64,000 nt of DNA from DASPNH01 sp035626675 (lineage in GTDB: Bacteria > Desulfobacterota > Binatia > UBA1149 > CAITLU01): positions 34,819 to 98,818 of the forward strand of contig DASPNH010000202.1 of NCBI GenBank assembly GCA_035626675.1, given 5' to 3'. The position numbers were made by a program, and so were the translations under genes. Shown in pieces: positions 25,920 to 33,486 of the stretch; the first letter of the stretch is position 1; each line of letters begins with the position of its first letter. Under the pieces are notes generated by a model, which was not told where the DNA came from, searched no databases, and saw only the letters and a program-made list of their open reading frames with translations.

Positions 25920-26195
25920 CAGCGGCGAGGCCGCCAGGAGAAACGAGGGAGAGGGAACGGAGCGCGTGCACGGCGCGCTCCGAAGGATCAACGCAACGAA
26001 ACGAACAGGACTCTGAGCCGTAGGACCAGTCCCCCAACGCTACGGCTCACGTCCGCACTCACTCCCCCCGGGGGGCTGCGGACAGTGAGGCCCGGCGCTC
26101 CAAGGCCAGAGGGGCGCCGGGCGCTTCCCACAAGCTGAGGGGACAGGCACCGGCTACCCGCAATAGCCGGACCGCCTGTCCCCTTTCGCATTTTT
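25920..26195 (+). ncRNA. Candidate sigma-54-dependent regulatory RNA
   Basis: About 270 nt downstream of the sigma-54 promoter form a chain of hairpins. The arms are 25922-25926/25930-25934; 25959-25966/25974-25981; 26014-26023/26040-26049 (10 bp, perfect); 26051-26057/26077-26083; 26090-26098/26114-26122; and 26138-26148 plus 26150-26156 paired with 26164-26170 plus 26174-26184. The last, of the REP type, is followed by TTCGCATTTTT and could terminate. An A-rich unpaired linker (AACGCAACGAAACGAACA, 25990-26007) and several GGA triplets suggest binding by an Hfq- or CsrA-like protein. The layout resembles cbrB-crcZ of Pseudomonas. There is no reading frame of note. Confidence 0.55.
26138..26184. 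repeat. REP-like hairpin, GGGGACAGGC variant
   Basis: Outer arms AGGGGACAGGC (26138-26148) and 26174-26184 plus inner arms 26150-26156/26164-26170 form an almost uninterrupted stem. It belongs to the same family style as the GGGGTCAGGTAC hairpins. Confidence 0.75.
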
Positions 26196-26214
26196 AAGGG
26201 GACGGTCCCCTTAA
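26194..26214. repeat. Short palindrome TTAAGGGGAC-GGTCCCCTTAA
   Basis: A 21-bp palindrome with one central mismatch. A very close copy lies at 32651-32669, where it provides a stop codon. Confidence 0.75.
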
Positions 26215-26315
26215 GACTCACGCTTCTCCGTGTGCAACTTGGCAACCTCCATGCGGCTCGCATGCTGCGCAACCTCGCTTTTGCTTTTGATGCCGGAGCG
26301 TTCGAGGCACGCGCC

Positions 26316-27160
26316 ATGAAGCACACCCGCCATACGATGCGGACGCGCAAGGACGGTCAGCCGTTCGTTCTCGTCGATTCGCCGCGCCCGCACGTCCGCC
26401 TCATCACCCTGAACAATCCCGAGCGCATGAACGCGATGTCCTTCGACCTGGTCGGCTCGCTGTACGCAGCACTGCAGGAGGTCGCCAACGACAACGACTG
26501 CTGGGTCGCAGTGCTGACGGGTACCGGCCGAGGCTTCTGCTCGGGCATGGATCTGACGGACGTCGGGATGCCGCCGGGCAGCGACAACCTTCCAATCTCG
26601 CGCATCGCGACGCGCGCGATGGCCTTCATGTCGGATATCGTGCCGGCCATGCGTGCGATTCCCCAGCCGCTGATCTGCGCAGTCAACGGCGCGGCCATCG
26701 GCGGCGGAATGTGCCTGCCGCTCGGTGCGGACATCCGCATCACCTCGCGCTCGGCGACGTTTCGCGGCGCCGGCATCAACAACGGGCTCACCGGAACCGA
26801 GTGCGGCGTGAGCTTTCTGCTGCCGCGGCTGATCGGTGCGTCGCGCGCGAACGAGATCATTCTCTCGGGGCGCGAGGTTACGGCCGAAGAAGCGCAGGGC
26901 ATCGGGCTGGTCTCGCGCGTCGTCGACGACGAGGAACTGGTTTCTGCGAGCTGCGCTCTGGCTGAGCAGATGTGCGGCTACAGCCCACACGGCTTGGCCA
27001 TGACCAAGGAAGTGCTTTGGGCGAACCTGGAGAAGGCAGCCTTCAAGCGGCGATCGATCTGGAGAACCGCAACCAGCTGCTGGTTCGCATGACGACGCAG
27101 AACCTCGACGAAGCGATACGCGCGCGCCGCGAAAAGCGACCGCCGGTCTATGAGGATTGA
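26316..27160 (+). pseudogene. Enoyl-CoA hydratase/isomerase with a frameshift near its 3' end
   Basis: From ATG 26316 the frame encodes a crotonase-fold protein: MRTRKDGQPFVLVDSPRP, LTGTGRGFCSGMDL at the first oxyanion site and NGAAIGGGMCLPLGADIR at the second. After VLWANLE (about 27032) similarity jumps to another frame, which gives GSLQAAIDLENRNQLL, then VRMTTQNLDEAIRARR and REKRPPVYED with a stop at 27158-27160. The shift is equivalent to one missing base around 27033-27040. Unshifted, the first frame ends at 27092 with an unrelated tail. It may be a sequencing or assembly error, or a recent mutation; the core is intact and could still be active. Confidence 0.8.
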
Positions 27161-27320
27161 GGTATCAGGAAGCTTCCGCTCGATGCTATCCGTGAACGCG
27201 TGACCAACAACACTGATCTGTTAGGCCGAAGTGGCACGCAACTGTCTGCTTGTCGCAGCCGGCGCCGCACTGCTAAGGTCGAACGAGTCGCCGCAGACGT
27301 AGCAGAAGGATGGCAGCTAT

Positions 27321-29015
27321 ATGGAGGCCGGGAAACGTAACATTACCGACATCTTCAACCGCGCTCGGACTTTGGAGATTCCGTTCTTCCAGCGGTCGTA
27401 CGTGTGGTCGGAAAGGAACTGGCAGCGGTTCCTCGACGACATGAAACAGACAGCATCGAGCGGCAGACCGTACTTCCTTGGATCTGTGATCCAAAAACAG
27501 CGCCCGACCAGTACTGGATCGAAAATTGGCGATGCGCGGCGCGTAATCGACGGACAGCAACGGCTGACCACGCTTGTGCTGTTCTTCAACACGCTCTGCC
27601 GGGTCCACAACCGCCTCGACCTTTTCGACACCACCTTTCGCGACTTCGAGGGGAGGCTCATCCTGCAGCATAACCACGCGGACATCGAGCCCTTCGAAGC
27701 TGCCCTGGAGAGTCGCCTAACGTCAGACGTGAAGGCGCAGTATCGTGGCAGCCGCATCATAGCGGCGCACGATTACTTCGAGAACAAACGAAACGTTCTC
27801 GAAGGAATTTCCCCGCTTTCGCTGCTACAGCTCGTATATTTCGTAGGCATCGACCTCGGGTCCGACGAGGATGAGCAACAGATATTCGACACGCTGAACT
27901 CTCTCGGCGTCGCGCTTAGCACCGCCGAACTTCTCAAGAATGAGCTCTTCAAACGCGACGACGTCCACTTTTATCGCGAAACCTGGCGAAAAGTTTTTGA
28001 GCACGATGCACCGACTCGTAAGTATTGGGACGAGAAGGTAACCGCGGGTAGGACCCGTCGTGGCATGGTGGACGTCTTTCTGCAGAGTTTCCTCATGATG
28101 CAGGACGACGTCGGCGAAGAACTGCGCGTAGACCGCTTGTTCGAGGAGTACAAGCAGCACCTCGCTTGCAGTGGGACGGACCGCAACGCTTTCATCACTG
28201 AGCTGACAAGGACCGCCGTCCTTTTCCGCGAGAACGTACGGGCGAACGTCCTGGAAGAGGAGTTGGATCGTAACATCGGAGTGGACAGGCTGAACGTCCT
28301 GCTTTTCGGACTCAATACGACGACGGTGCTGCCTTACGCGCTGTATGTTTTGAAAACGGTTCCCGACCGCGCGGAGCGTGAAAAGATGTTCCGGCTGATC
28401 GAGAACTATCTCATTCGACGCCTCGTCTGCCGGGAGACGACGAAAAACTACAACAACCTCTTTTCGAGCTTCATGCGAGCCCGACTGAACTCTTGCGACT
28501 CCTTGGCCGGCAGGCTCGCAAAGACGACGGATCCGACGGTGCGCATACCTACCGACGAGGAATTTGTTCGTGGGTTCGTCGAAAACAACCTGAGCAATGG
28601 CCAGGCAAAAATCCTTCTCTATATGCTCGAGCGCTCTATTCGTAATGACGAACGGCAGAGCACCGCACTGATGGGAGCGTCGCGCTACTCTTTAGAGCAC
28701 CTCATGCCAAAGAAGTGGCGCAATCATTGGGGTACGCTGCCCGCAGAGGAAGCGCACCGACGCGATCAAGCGCTTCGCAAGCTGGGGAACCTTTCACTAT
28801 TGTCAACGAAGCTGAACACGTCGATCCGCGACGGGGCGTGGGAGATAAAGAAGAACGGAAGCAAGGGGCGTCACGGCCTGCAACATTACGCGAGCAGTTT
28901 AGAGACGCTTGCGCCGTACTTGTCACGATCCGTATGGGACGATTCCGCGATCTACGAGCGCGGCCGTTGGCTCGCGGAGCAAGCGCTGCGCGTGTGGCCT
29001 TTCCCTTCGCTCTGA
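27321..29015 (+). CDS. DUF262-DUF1524 protein (GmrSD-like nuclease, possible defence gene)
   Basis: The 564-residue protein has an N-terminal DUF262 (ParB/Srx-like NTPase-nuclease) domain with IPFFQRSYVWSERNW and the diagnostic DGQQR at 77-81. A C-terminal DUF1524 HNH-type domain contains EHLMPKKW (459-466), LGNLSLL (488-494) and the following Asn in STKLN. Fused DUF262-DUF1524 proteins include the type IV GmrSD restriction enzymes that cut modified phage DNA, as well as other defence genes. The gene is visibly lower in G+C, with codons such as TTA, AGA and ATA that neighbours avoid, which suggests lateral transfer. No partner gene is next to it. Start: ATG 27321. Confidence 0.85.
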   Translation: MEAGKRNITDIFNRARTLEIPFFQRSYVWSERNWQRFLDDMKQTASSGRPYFLGSVIQKQRPTSTGSKIGDARRVIDGQQRLTTLVLFFNTLCRVHNRLDLFDTTFRDFEGRLILQHNHADIEPFEAALESRLTSDVKAQYRGSRIIAAHDYFENKRNVLEGISPLSLLQLVYFVGIDLGSDEDEQQIFDTLNSLGVALSTAELLKNELFKRDDVHFYRETWRKVFEHDAPTRKYWDEKVTAGRTRRGMVDVFLQSFLMMQDDVGEELRVDRLFEEYKQHLACSGTDRNAFITELTRTAVLFRENVRANVLEEELDRNIGVDRLNVLLFGLNTTTVLPYALYVLKTVPDRAEREKMFRLIENYLIRRLVCRETTKNYNNLFSSFMRARLNSCDSLAGRLAKTTDPTVRIPTDEEFVRGFVENNLSNGQAKILLYMLERSIRNDERQSTALMGASRYSLEHLMPKKWRNHWGTLPAEEAHRRDQALRKLGNLSLLSTKLNTSIRDGAWEIKKNGSKGRHGLQHYASSLETLAPYLSRSVWDDSAIYERGRWLAEQALRVWPFPSL

Positions 29016-29111
29016 CGTCCGCCTGCCGCTCCACCATCACTTCGGGCCGCTTGGGCCACATCTGGCACGCGCAAGCGGCGCTCCAGCTCCGTCTATGAAG
29101 ACGGAAACGGC

Positions 29112-29126
29112 GTCAGGCACCTTTTT
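29112..29126. repeat. Remnant of a REP-like element (GTCAGGCACCTTTTT)
   Basis: GTCAGGCACCTTTTT is one arm of a REP-type element style related to the hairpins elsewhere in the window. It contains the stop codon (29113-29115, minus strand) and the last residues of the NTF2-like gene. Confidence 0.45.
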
Positions 29127-29520
29127 CACCGGCGAGTCCGGCGATTAGCGTCTGAACTTGCGCTGAGTCGAAGTACTCGTCGAGACGCGTGATGCGTCCA
29201 CATTCCACCTTGCAGACGACGCAGGCGGGCAGCTCGAAGGAAGCGCCCTTGTTCGAGACGGCAGTCAGCACGTGCTGCTGGACGAACCCGCCTTCGAACG
29301 CCGCGAGACGGCTGACCTCGTAACGCCGCTCTCGGCTGGCCGCGATGAACGCGCCCAGCGTTGCGAGGTTCTCGTCCACAGGCTGCGCGATGCCGTCGTG
29401 GTTGTGCCAGACCACCGCGCCGGGCGCATAGATCGAGGCGATGGTCGCGACGTCGCCGCTTTCGATGGCGGCGAAGAATCGGCGGGCGAGGGTGAGAGTT
29501 TCGGTGGTCGAATCGGGCAT
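29113..29520 (-). CDS. SnoaL/NTF2-like protein
   Basis: The 135-residue protein has an NTF2-like fold of the SnoaL/ketosteroid-isomerase superfamily: LARRFFAAIESGDVATIASI, then YAPGAVVWHNHDG, and a C-terminal LDEYFDSAQVQTLI. Members isomerise, hydrate or simply bind small molecules; the function here is unknown. Its final residues (EKGA-stop) fall in a REP-like remnant. It diverges from the TetR-Rieske operon, from which it is separated by a 16-bp tandem repeat array, so a link to that pathway is possible. Confidence 0.85.
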   Translation of the reverse strand: MPDSTTETLTLARRFFAAIESGDVATIASIYAPGAVVWHNHDGIAQPVDENLATLGAFIAASRERRYEVSRLAAFEGGFVQQHVLTAVSNKGASFELPACVVCKVECGRITRLDEYFDSAQVQTLIAGLAGEKGA

Positions 29521-29607
29521 GGCGCGATCCTAGGCGGCTGTCGCGAAATGTCAGATGCGGATTCTGCACTGGAACACAGGGCCAGCGGCGTACCGAGGAA
29601 CACCCGC

Positions 29608-29687
29608 GACCCGCACGACCTGCGACCCGCACGACCTGCGACCCGCACGACCTGCGGCCCGCACGACCTGCGGCCCGCACGACCTGC
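29608..29687. repeat. Tandem repeat, five 16-bp units
   Basis: Five contiguous 16-bp units start at 29608, 29624, 29640, 29656 and 29672 (GACCCGCACGACCTGC, later GGCCCGCACGACCTGC), followed by a broken sixth. They lie in the promoter region between the divergent NTF2-like and TetR genes. Confidence 0.85.
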
Positions 29688-29715
29688 GGCCGCCGCGCCC
29701 ACGACCACCACAAAG

Positions 29716-29732
29716 GTATACCGCCAGTATAC
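29716..29732. promoter_or_regulatory. Candidate TetR operator GTATAC-N5-GTATAC
   Basis: Two GTATAC hexamers (29716-29721, 29727-29732) flank CGCCA, giving a 17-bp near-palindrome about 40 bp before the TetR start. A hairpin CGCCTG-TAAT-CAGGCG (29742-29757) follows, close to the ribosome-binding region. Confidence 0.5.
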
Positions 29733-29770
29733 TCTTGCACGCGCCTGTAATCAGGCGTACGGTCCGGCCC

Positions 29771-30397
29771 GTGTCCACCGCCGCCTCGCTGACCCCGACC
29801 CGCCGTGAGCGCCGCAAGCTCGAGGTGCGCGCGCGCATCGTCGAGGCGGCGCGCCAGCTCTTCGAGACGCGCGGGGTCACGGCCACCACCGTCGCCGACA
29901 TCTGCGAGCACGCCGACGTCGCGCACAAGACGTTCTTCAACCACTTCCCGGCCAAGCAGGACGTGGTGAGGGCGATGGCCGCCGAGTCCATCCAGATCCT
30001 GCTCGAGGAAATCGAGACCGCTCGGCGTGAGGGCCGCACCACGAGCGAGCGCCTGCTTCGCTTCTTTGATGGCATCGCCAAACGTGCCGGCCAAGCCGGC
30101 CCCATGCAGCGCGACGTCCTGACCGAGATCATCCACGCGGCGCAGCAGTCGCCGCAGGAGCCCGAGCACGCGCGCCGGCTGCACGAGGCGTTCGGCGCGC
30201 TCGTGCGCGACGGGGTCAAGGCCGGCGACGTCACCCGGCGCCACAGCGTGCAGACGCTGACCGAGATGATCCTGGGCGCCTACTACGTCCTGATGTTCGA
30301 CTGGGCCAACCTCGACGACTACCCCATCGCACGGCGTGCCCGCGCCGCTGCCCGCTTTCTGGCCGACGCGCTGTCGCCGCGGCCCGAGGAGACCTGA
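29771..30397 (+). CDS. TetR-family regulator of the Rieske operon
   Basis: The 208-residue regulator has the helix-turn-helix IVEAARQLFETRGVTATTVA, then DICEHADVAHKTFFNHFPAK (about 20-60). I chose the GTG at 29771 (VSTAASLTPTRRERRK): the in-frame sequence upstream is only the translation of the 16-bp repeat (RTTCDPHDLRPA), and no ATG is available near the domain. The stop is separated from the Rieske ATG at 30399 by one base, so the regulator is the first gene of the catabolic operon. It likely controls itself through the GTATAC palindrome. Confidence 0.87.
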   Translation: MSTAASLTPTRRERRKLEVRARIVEAARQLFETRGVTATTVADICEHADVAHKTFFNHFPAKQDVVRAMAAESIQILLEEIETARREGRTTSERLLRFFDGIAKRAGQAGPMQRDVLTEIIHAAQQSPQEPEHARRLHEAFGALVRDGVKAGDVTRRHSVQTLTEMILGAYYVLMFDWANLDDYPIARRARAAARFLADALSPRPEET

Positions 30398-30398
30398 C

Positions 30399-31346
30399 AT
30401 GGCAAAACGCGAGCTCGAGCATACGCGTCTTCCCATCCCCAACGGCTGGTTCGCCGTGGCCTGGTCCAAGGACGTCATCGCTGGCGGCGTCAAATCGATC
30501 CACTACTTCGACGAGGAGATGGTGCTGTTCCGCACGCGCAGCGGCGAGGCACGCGTGGTCGATGCGTACTGCGTTCATCTCGGCGCGCACCTCGGCGAAG
30601 GCGGGCGCGTGGTCGGAGATTCCCTTCGTTGCCCGTTCCACGGCTGGACTTTCGACGGGCAGACCGGCGCCTGCGTCAACATTCCGTACTGCGATCGCAT
30701 CCCGGCCAAAGCTGCCGTTCGCGCGTGGCCGGTGCAGGAGAAGAACGGGATGATCTTCGTCTGGCACGACGAGAAGGGGCGCGAGCCGCATTGGGATTTC
30801 CCACTGCTTCCCGAGATCGGCCATCCCGACTGGTCCGAGCCGCGCACGTTCGACCTGGAGGTGCCGGTACACGTGCAGGACATGCACGAGAACAACAACG
30901 ACCCAGTGCACTTCCAGTTCGTGCACGGAGCGGTCGAGCCCCTGCCCTCCGACATCTCCTACGACAGCGACGGCCGCGCCTATCGCATCACCAGCGTCAC
31001 CGAGCGCGCCACGCCGACGGGTACTTTCACGACACAGCTGGTGCGCGACTCGTGGGGAATCGGCCTGTCGGCCGTGCGCACGGAAGGGATTCCGCAGGCC
31101 GGGCTCCTGATGTTCTCCTCGACGACGCCGATCACCGCCGAGCGCACGCACTCGCGATGGCTGCTGACGGCCACCAACAACATGGTCGATCTCGCCGGCG
31201 AGGATTTCATGAACGGCCTGACCAGCGGCGTCATGCAGGACATGCGTATCTGGTCGAACAAGGTGCACCGCGCACGCCCGATGCTGTGCGAAGCCGACAC
31301 CTACCTCGCCGAGTTCCGGCAGTGGGTGAAACAGTTCTACGTCTGA
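30399..31346 (+). CDS. Rieske oxygenase (KshA/Neverland-like), catabolic operon
   Basis: The 315-residue terminal oxygenase has a Rieske cluster from CVHLGAHLGEGG and CPFHGWTF and an iron site around ENNNDPVHFQFVHG. The opening LPIPNGWFAVAWSKDVIAGG, then VKSIHYFDEEMVLFR, is close in style to sterol/steroid Rieske oxygenases (KshA, Neverland/DAF-36, SdmA-like). Substrate remains open. It is second in a five-gene operon: TetR, this oxygenase, amidohydrolase, acetoacetate decarboxylase-like, SDR. Its stop is one base before a REP-like hairpin (31348). No reductase partner is in the window. Confidence 0.88.
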   Translation: MAKRELEHTRLPIPNGWFAVAWSKDVIAGGVKSIHYFDEEMVLFRTRSGEARVVDAYCVHLGAHLGEGGRVVGDSLRCPFHGWTFDGQTGACVNIPYCDRIPAKAAVRAWPVQEKNGMIFVWHDEKGREPHWDFPLLPEIGHPDWSEPRTFDLEVPVHVQDMHENNNDPVHFQFVHGAVEPLPSDISYDSDGRAYRITSVTERATPTGTFTTQLVRDSWGIGLSAVRTEGIPQAGLLMFSSTTPITAERTHSRWLLTATNNMVDLAGEDFMNGLTSGVMQDMRIWSNKVHRARPMLCEADTYLAEFRQWVKQFYV

Positions 31347-31347
31347 T

Positions 31348-31402
31348 GGGGTCAGGTACTGAAAGTGCGGTTGCCGCAACCGCACTTTCAGTACCTGTCC
31401 CC
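31348..31402. repeat. REP-like hairpin, copy 2 (55 bp)
   Basis: It has 26-bp arms (31348-31373 and 31377-31402) with one mismatch around the loop CCG. The outer 17 bases, GGGGTCAGGTACTGAAA, are identical to copy 1 while the inner bases differ. It sits between the Rieske and amidohydrolase genes within the operon, so it may attenuate or protect the message. Confidence 0.9.
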
Positions 31403-31425
31403 GCTCTTTCTTCCGGAGCGGAAGC

Positions 31426-32670
31426 ATGGATCGTCATCTCGTCGTTTCCTCCGACTGCCACGCCGGTCTTCCGGCTGCGCAGTATCGCGAATATCTGGAC
31501 CCGCAGTATCGCGAGGTCTTCGACGTGGCGCTGCCCATCCAGATCTCGGAGATGGAGCGCATGTCGAAGATGTTCCTGATCTCCGACATCAACGCGCAGT
31601 GGCGCAAGGGTCGCGAAGTCGATCTTGCCGGCGCTTGGGACAGCGACGTGCGCCTTCGCGTTCTCGAGGCCGACGGCATCGCCGCCGAGATCATCTTTCC
31701 CGACGGCATCACCGAGATGAACACGCCGCCTTTCGGCGCCGGCCTATCCCTTCCCGTCGAGGACCGCATCGTGCCCGAGCTGCAGTGGGCCGGGGCGCGC
31801 GCGCACAATCGCTGGCTGGCCGAGTTCGTCGCGATGCAGCCGAAGCGCCGCGTCGGCGTGGCGCTGTGTCCCGCACTGTGGGACGTGGACGAGGCCGTGC
31901 GCGAGGTCGAATGGTGCGCCAGGAACGGCCTTCGCGGTATCCTTCTACCGTGCCTGTGGGGCCGCCTGGATGCGTATCATCATCCGAAGTTCGATCCGCT
32001 GTGGTCGGCGTGCGAGGACAATGACGTCGTCGTGCACTTCCATTCCGGCGCGGCGCCGATGGAGGACGCGTTCGGTCCCATCGCCTCTCCCGACGGCGTG
32101 CACCGTCCCGGCGCCATGGGCATCTACATCTCCGAGGTCGTCTGGTGGTGCGCGCGTCCCCTGACGTTCCTGATCTGGGGCGGCGTGCTGGAGCGCCATC
32201 CGCGTCTGCGCGTCGCCGTCACCGAAGGCACCACGATCTGGGTGCCCGAGTATCTGACCCTTCTCGACCAGCGCTATGAGGAGACGCACTACTCGGCCAA
32301 GCTCGGCGACTACCGCAGTCACCTCTCGATGAAACCGAGCGAGTACTTCGCGCGGCACATCGCCATGGGCGCCTCGTGCATGCCCAGACGCGAGGCCGAG
32401 ATGCGCCATCGCATCGGCCTGCCCAGCATCATGTGGGGCAGCGACTTCCCGCATCCCGAAGGTTCGTGGCCGTACACCCGCGATCAGATGATCGAAACGT
32501 TTCGCGGCCTGCCCGAAGACGAGGTCGTCGCGATGCTCGGCGGCAACGCGGTGCGCTTCTACGGCCTCGACGCCGCCGCGCTCGAGCCCGTCGCCGCGCG
32601 CATTGGCCCCGAGAAACACTGGTTCCGCGGAGAGCTGCCGCCTGACCGCATAAGGGGACTGTCCCCTTAA
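31426..32670 (+). CDS. Amidohydrolase-2 family hydrolase/decarboxylase
   Basis: The 414-residue TIM-barrel protein is of the ACMSD/gamma-resorcylate decarboxylase-like amidohydrolase branch. It opens VVSSDCHAGLPA; further metal-site candidates are VVHFHSGAAP and MWGSDFPHPEGSWPY. The usual N-terminal DxHxH is reduced to DCH, as in many environmental members. It could decarboxylate or hydrolyse a ring-fission product made after the upstream Rieske enzyme acts; this is inference. Its last codons and TAA (R-G-L-S-P-stop) are encoded by the palindrome at 32651-32669. Confidence 0.85.
   Translation: MDRHLVVSSDCHAGLPAAQYREYLDPQYREVFDVALPIQISEMERMSKMFLISDINAQWRKGREVDLAGAWDSDVRLRVLEADGIAAEIIFPDGITEMNTPPFGAGLSLPVEDRIVPELQWAGARAHNRWLAEFVAMQPKRRVGVALCPALWDVDEAVREVEWCARNGLRGILLPCLWGRLDAYHHPKFDPLWSACEDNDVVVHFHSGAAPMEDAFGPIASPDGVHRPGAMGIYISEVVWWCARPLTFLIWGGVLERHPRLRVAVTEGTTIWVPEYLTLLDQRYEETHYSAKLGDYRSHLSMKPSEYFARHIAMGASCMPRREAEMRHRIGLPSIMWGSDFPHPEGSWPYTRDQMIETFRGLPEDEVVAMLGGNAVRFYGLDAAALEPVAARIGPEKHWFRGELPPDRIRGLSP
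32651..32669. repeat. Short palindrome TAAGGGGAC-TGTCCCCTTA
   Basis: A 19-bp near-perfect palindrome related to 26194-26214. It contains the end of the amidohydrolase reading frame and is followed by an A-run that forms the next gene's AAAAGGAG ribosome site (32671-32678). Confidence 0.75.
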
Positions 32671-32685
32671 AAAAGGAGAATGACG

Positions 32686-33483
32686 ATGAGCAAGCTCCGT
32701 TACGTCAAGACGCCAGAGCAGGTCGAGAAGGCGCGCAACGCCAATCCCGAGTTCCTCGCCAGCACGGTGCGCTCGCTGCGCTTCGTCTATGAGACCGACG
32801 CGGCCGTCGCGCGTGCGCTCGTGCCCAAGCCGCTGGAGGTCGGGCCGGAGCCACAGATCTGCGTGACGTTCTCGAACGTGGCCATCCATCTCTCGCCCGA
32901 CTTCACGTTCGAGATCGGCTCGGCGATCTTCGGCGTCAAGACGACCTACGAAGGCGTCGACGGCATCTACCTCGTCACCATGCCGATGACGACGGAGCAG
33001 GCGGTGGTGCCGGGACGCGAGACCTACGGCGAGCCGAAGAAGATCGCCCAGATCGAGTTCAAGAAGGACGGCGACAACGTCGCCAGCGAAGTCACGCGCA
33101 TGGGGATCACCTATCTCGAAGGCCTCGGCCGCATCGGCGCCGAGCTCGGCCCGCGCGAGTTCGTCGAGCACGGCTACTGCTACAAGGCCATGCCTGCGTG
33201 CGAGAAGACCCGAGCCTTCGACGGCGATCCGCTGCTGGTCCGGCTGGAGTGGCGGCACAAGCACAAGAACGCCTGGCGCCTCGAAGACGCGACGCTGAAC
33301 CTCTACGACTCGCCGTTCGACCCCGTCGCCGACGTGCCCGTGCGCCGCCTGCTGCTGGCCGAGTACGAGGAAGGCACGGCGCAGAGCAACGGCAAGGTCC
33401 TGCGCAGCGTACCGGGCGACTGGCTCACCCCGTTCCTGCACCAGCGCTACGACGACACCTCCGGCGACGGCATCGAGGTCTGA
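32686..33483 (+). CDS. Acetoacetate decarboxylase-family protein
   Basis: The 265-residue protein has the ADC fold with the expected Schiff-base region GRETYGEPKKIAQ, where a Lys in EPKK would form the imine. Large environmental ADC-like families are decarboxylases, aldolase-dehydratases or hydrolases acting on beta-keto acids. The strong GGAG at 32675-32678 fits the ATG at 32686; the in-frame ATG at 32680 is too close to it. It is fourth in the operon, and 3 bp separate its stop from the SDR start. A role on a beta-keto acid made by the pathway is reasonable inference. Confidence 0.87.
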   Translation: MSKLRYVKTPEQVEKARNANPEFLASTVRSLRFVYETDAAVARALVPKPLEVGPEPQICVTFSNVAIHLSPDFTFEIGSAIFGVKTTYEGVDGIYLVTMPMTTEQAVVPGRETYGEPKKIAQIEFKKDGDNVASEVTRMGITYLEGLGRIGAELGPREFVEHGYCYKAMPACEKTRAFDGDPLLVRLEWRHKHKNAWRLEDATLNLYDSPFDPVADVPVRRLLLAEYEEGTAQSNGKVLRSVPGDWLTPFLHQRYDDTSGDGIEV

Positions 33484-33486
33484 GCG

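Larger units (their letters stand above)
25643..26315. other. 673-bp intergenic regulatory stretch
   Basis: There is no protein gene. In order it holds a cluster of TGTCTC/GAGACA half-sites (25753-25813), an AT-rich segment (about 25845-25875), a sigma-54-type promoter (25893-25909), a chain of hairpins (25922-26184) and a short palindrome (26194-26214). Each is listed separately. Confidence 0.7.

Noticed and set aside
27310..27312. ATG at 27310 as start of the DUF262 gene
   Set aside because: It is in another frame; the ATG at 27321 opens the frame with the DUF262 motifs.
29608..29687. CRISPR array
   Set aside because: Units are contiguous 16-mers without spacers and no cas genes are present. 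The same applies to the 21-bp and 31-bp arrays.
29555..29770. Longer N-terminus for the second TetR gene
   Set aside because: It translates the 16-bp tandem repeat; the helix-turn-helix domain starts only after the GTG at 29771.
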